Source of the DNA: Allobrachymonas sp.
Lineage (GTDB): Bacteria; Pseudomonadota; Gammaproteobacteria; Burkholderiales; Burkholderiaceae_C
DNA length: 5,704 bases
Assembly: GCA_018054915.1 (NCBI GenBank)
Contig: JAGPIR010000093.1
Location: 1 to 5,704, forward strand
Direction: 5' to 3'
Part shown: in pieces, positions 4,711 to 5,704 of the stretch
Numbering within the stretch: position 1 is the first letter of the stretch
Layout of the letters: every line of letters begins with the position of its first letter
The notes under the pieces: model-generated
Database searches by the model: none
What the model was told of the DNA's origin: nothing
What the model saw: the letters and a program-made list of their open reading frames with translations, nothing else
Program-made: the position numbers and the translations under genes

Positions 4711-5704
4711 ACGCACCGCGCACCAATCTGCTCGATTTTGATCTGGAAGGTCTGGTGCAGTGGTGCGCACAGCTGGGTGAGAAACGTTTTCGTGCCACCC
4801 AGCTGTTCCGCTGGATACACCAGAAGGGCCAAAGCAATTTTTCCGCCATGAGTGATCTGGCGCAGTCGCTGCGCGACAAGCTGGAACAACAGGCAACCAT
4901 CGCATCCCCGCCCGTGCTGTCTCAGCACGAATCGGCCGATGGAACCATCAAATGGCTGTTCGACGTGGGTGACGGCAATGCCATCGAAACCGTATTCATC
5001 CCCGAAACAGACCGCGCAACTCTATGCATCTCGTCGCAGGCAGGTTGCGCCGTTGGCTGCCGTTTCTGCTCAACCGGCCACCAGGGCTTCAGCCGCAACC
5101 TCACCACGGGCGAAATCATCGCCCAGCTCTGGTACGCCGAACACTTCTTGCGCAAGCACCTCCACCGCCCCGACCGCGTGATCAGCAACGTGGTGTTGAT
5201 GGGCATGGGCGAGCCGCTACAAAACTATGCAGCCGTTCTACCCGCCCTCAAGACCATGCTCGACGACCATGCCTATGGCCTGTCGCGTCGGCGTGTCACA
5301 GTTTCCACCTCGGGTGTGGTACCACGCATCGACCGCCTGGCACAGGATTGCCCCGTAGCTCTGGCTGTCTCGCTGCATGCCAGCAACGATGCCTTGCGTG
5401 ATTCGCTGGTGCCGCTCAACAAGAAATATCCACTGGCCGAACTCATGCAGGCCTGTCAGCGGTATTTGCAATATGCCCCACGCGACTTCATCACATTCGA
5501 ATACGTCATGCTTGACGGCATCAACGACCAGCCGCAACATGCGCGTGAATTGATTGCACTGGTACGCAACAGCGGCCCAGGCGCCTGGTGCAAGTTCAAT
5601 CTGATTCCGTTCAACCCCTTTCCGGATTCAGGTTTGCACCGTTCCCAACCGGAAGCGGTGGACGCTTTTGCGCGCCTGCTCAATGAAGCCGGTCTGGTTA
5701 CCAC
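4707..5704 (+). CDS. rlmN: Dual-specificity 23S rRNA/tRNA adenine-C2 methyltransferase RlmN (5' part; 3' end outside window)
   Basis: RlmN is a radical-SAM enzyme that methylates C2 of A2503 in 23S rRNA and of A37 in a subset of tRNAs. From ATG 4707, 332 complete codons are visible and the frame runs off the right edge; E. coli RlmN has 384 aa. An N-terminal accessory domain (about residues 1-95, with GEKRFRATQLFRWIHQKG) precedes the radical-SAM core. The CxxxCxxC cluster motif GCAVGCRFCSTG has Cys114, Cys118 and Cys121 binding the 4Fe-4S cluster. Cys107 in TLCISSQ corresponds to E. coli Cys118. GMGEP (166-170) is the SAM-binding motif, and VTVSTSGVVPRI and LAVSLHASND are also family-typical. 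The partner of the methylated E. coli Cys355 would lie near residue 344, outside the window. The weak ribosome site and 21 nt gap point to translation from the ndk transcript. Confidence 0.97.
   Translation, partial: MNAPRTNLLDFDLEGLVQWCAQLGEKRFRATQLFRWIHQKGQSNFSAMSDLAQSLRDKLEQQATIASPPVLSQHESADGTIKWLFDVGDGNAIETVFIPETDRATLCISSQAGCAVGCRFCSTGHQGFSRNLTTGEIIAQLWYAEHFLRKHLHRPDRVISNVVLMGMGEPLQNYAAVLPALKTMLDDHAYGLSRRRVTVSTSGVVPRIDRLAQDCPVALAVSLHASNDALRDSLVPLNKKYPLAELMQACQRYLQYAPRDFITFEYVMLDGINDQPQHARELIALVRNSGPGAWCKFNLIPFNPFPDSGLHRSQPEAVDAFARLLNEAGLVT

Noticed and set aside
4248..4928. 226-codon minus-strand frame covering ndk and the start of rlmN
   Set aside because: It is antisense to two well-supported genes and their promoter leader, with no recognisable motifs.
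1..5704. Search for insertion sequences, CRISPR repeats, toxin-antitoxin pairs, phage genes or an unknown defence system
   Set aside because: Every long coding stretch is assigned to a housekeeping family, no direct repeat array or transposase is seen, and base composition does not shift.

Overview
The window is ordinary chromosomal core-genome DNA from a betaproteobacterium, most likely of the order Burkholderiales (Alcaligenaceae-like is a guess). This rests on the character of the encoded proteins, a G+C content in the mid-to-upper fifties by eye, and the gene order: bamD divergent from rluD, scpB next to rluB, and ndk followed by rlmN. No mobile element, CRISPR array, rRNA, recognisable tRNA or accessory system is visible.

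Layout: (1) 1-688, minus strand: 5' part of bamD, the outer-membrane assembly lipoprotein, with a good sigma70-type promoter at 721-748. (2) 718-1827, plus strand: rluD, 23S rRNA pseudouridine synthase, divergent from bamD with only about 30 bp between them. (3) 1903-2652: scpB, the winged-helix subunit of the SMC-ScpAB condensin. (4) 2672-3958: rluB, a second 23S rRNA pseudouridine synthase, with long disordered basic extensions at both ends. (5) 3959-4259: a 301 bp non-coding region with a bulged hairpin just after rluB, a terminator-like stem with T tracts, an AT-rich stretch and a promoter for the next unit. (6) 4260-4685: ndk, nucleoside diphosphate kinase. (7) 4707-5704: 5' part of rlmN, the radical-SAM methyltransferase for 23S rRNA A2503 and tRNA A37, running off the right edge.

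Three of the six genes modify 23S rRNA (RluD, RluB, RlmN). The others serve envelope assembly, chromosome segregation and nucleotide supply. rluD-scpB-rluB reads as one transcription unit with gaps of 75 and 19 nt; ndk-rlmN reads as a second with a gap of 21 nt. The main points worth a second look are the absence of pgeF (yfiH) from its usual place after rluD, possibly with a short remnant; the structured rluB-ndk intergenic region; the long low-complexity tails and A8 tract of rluB; and a 7-codon ORF whose stop overlaps the rlmN start. I see no convincing previously undescribed system.
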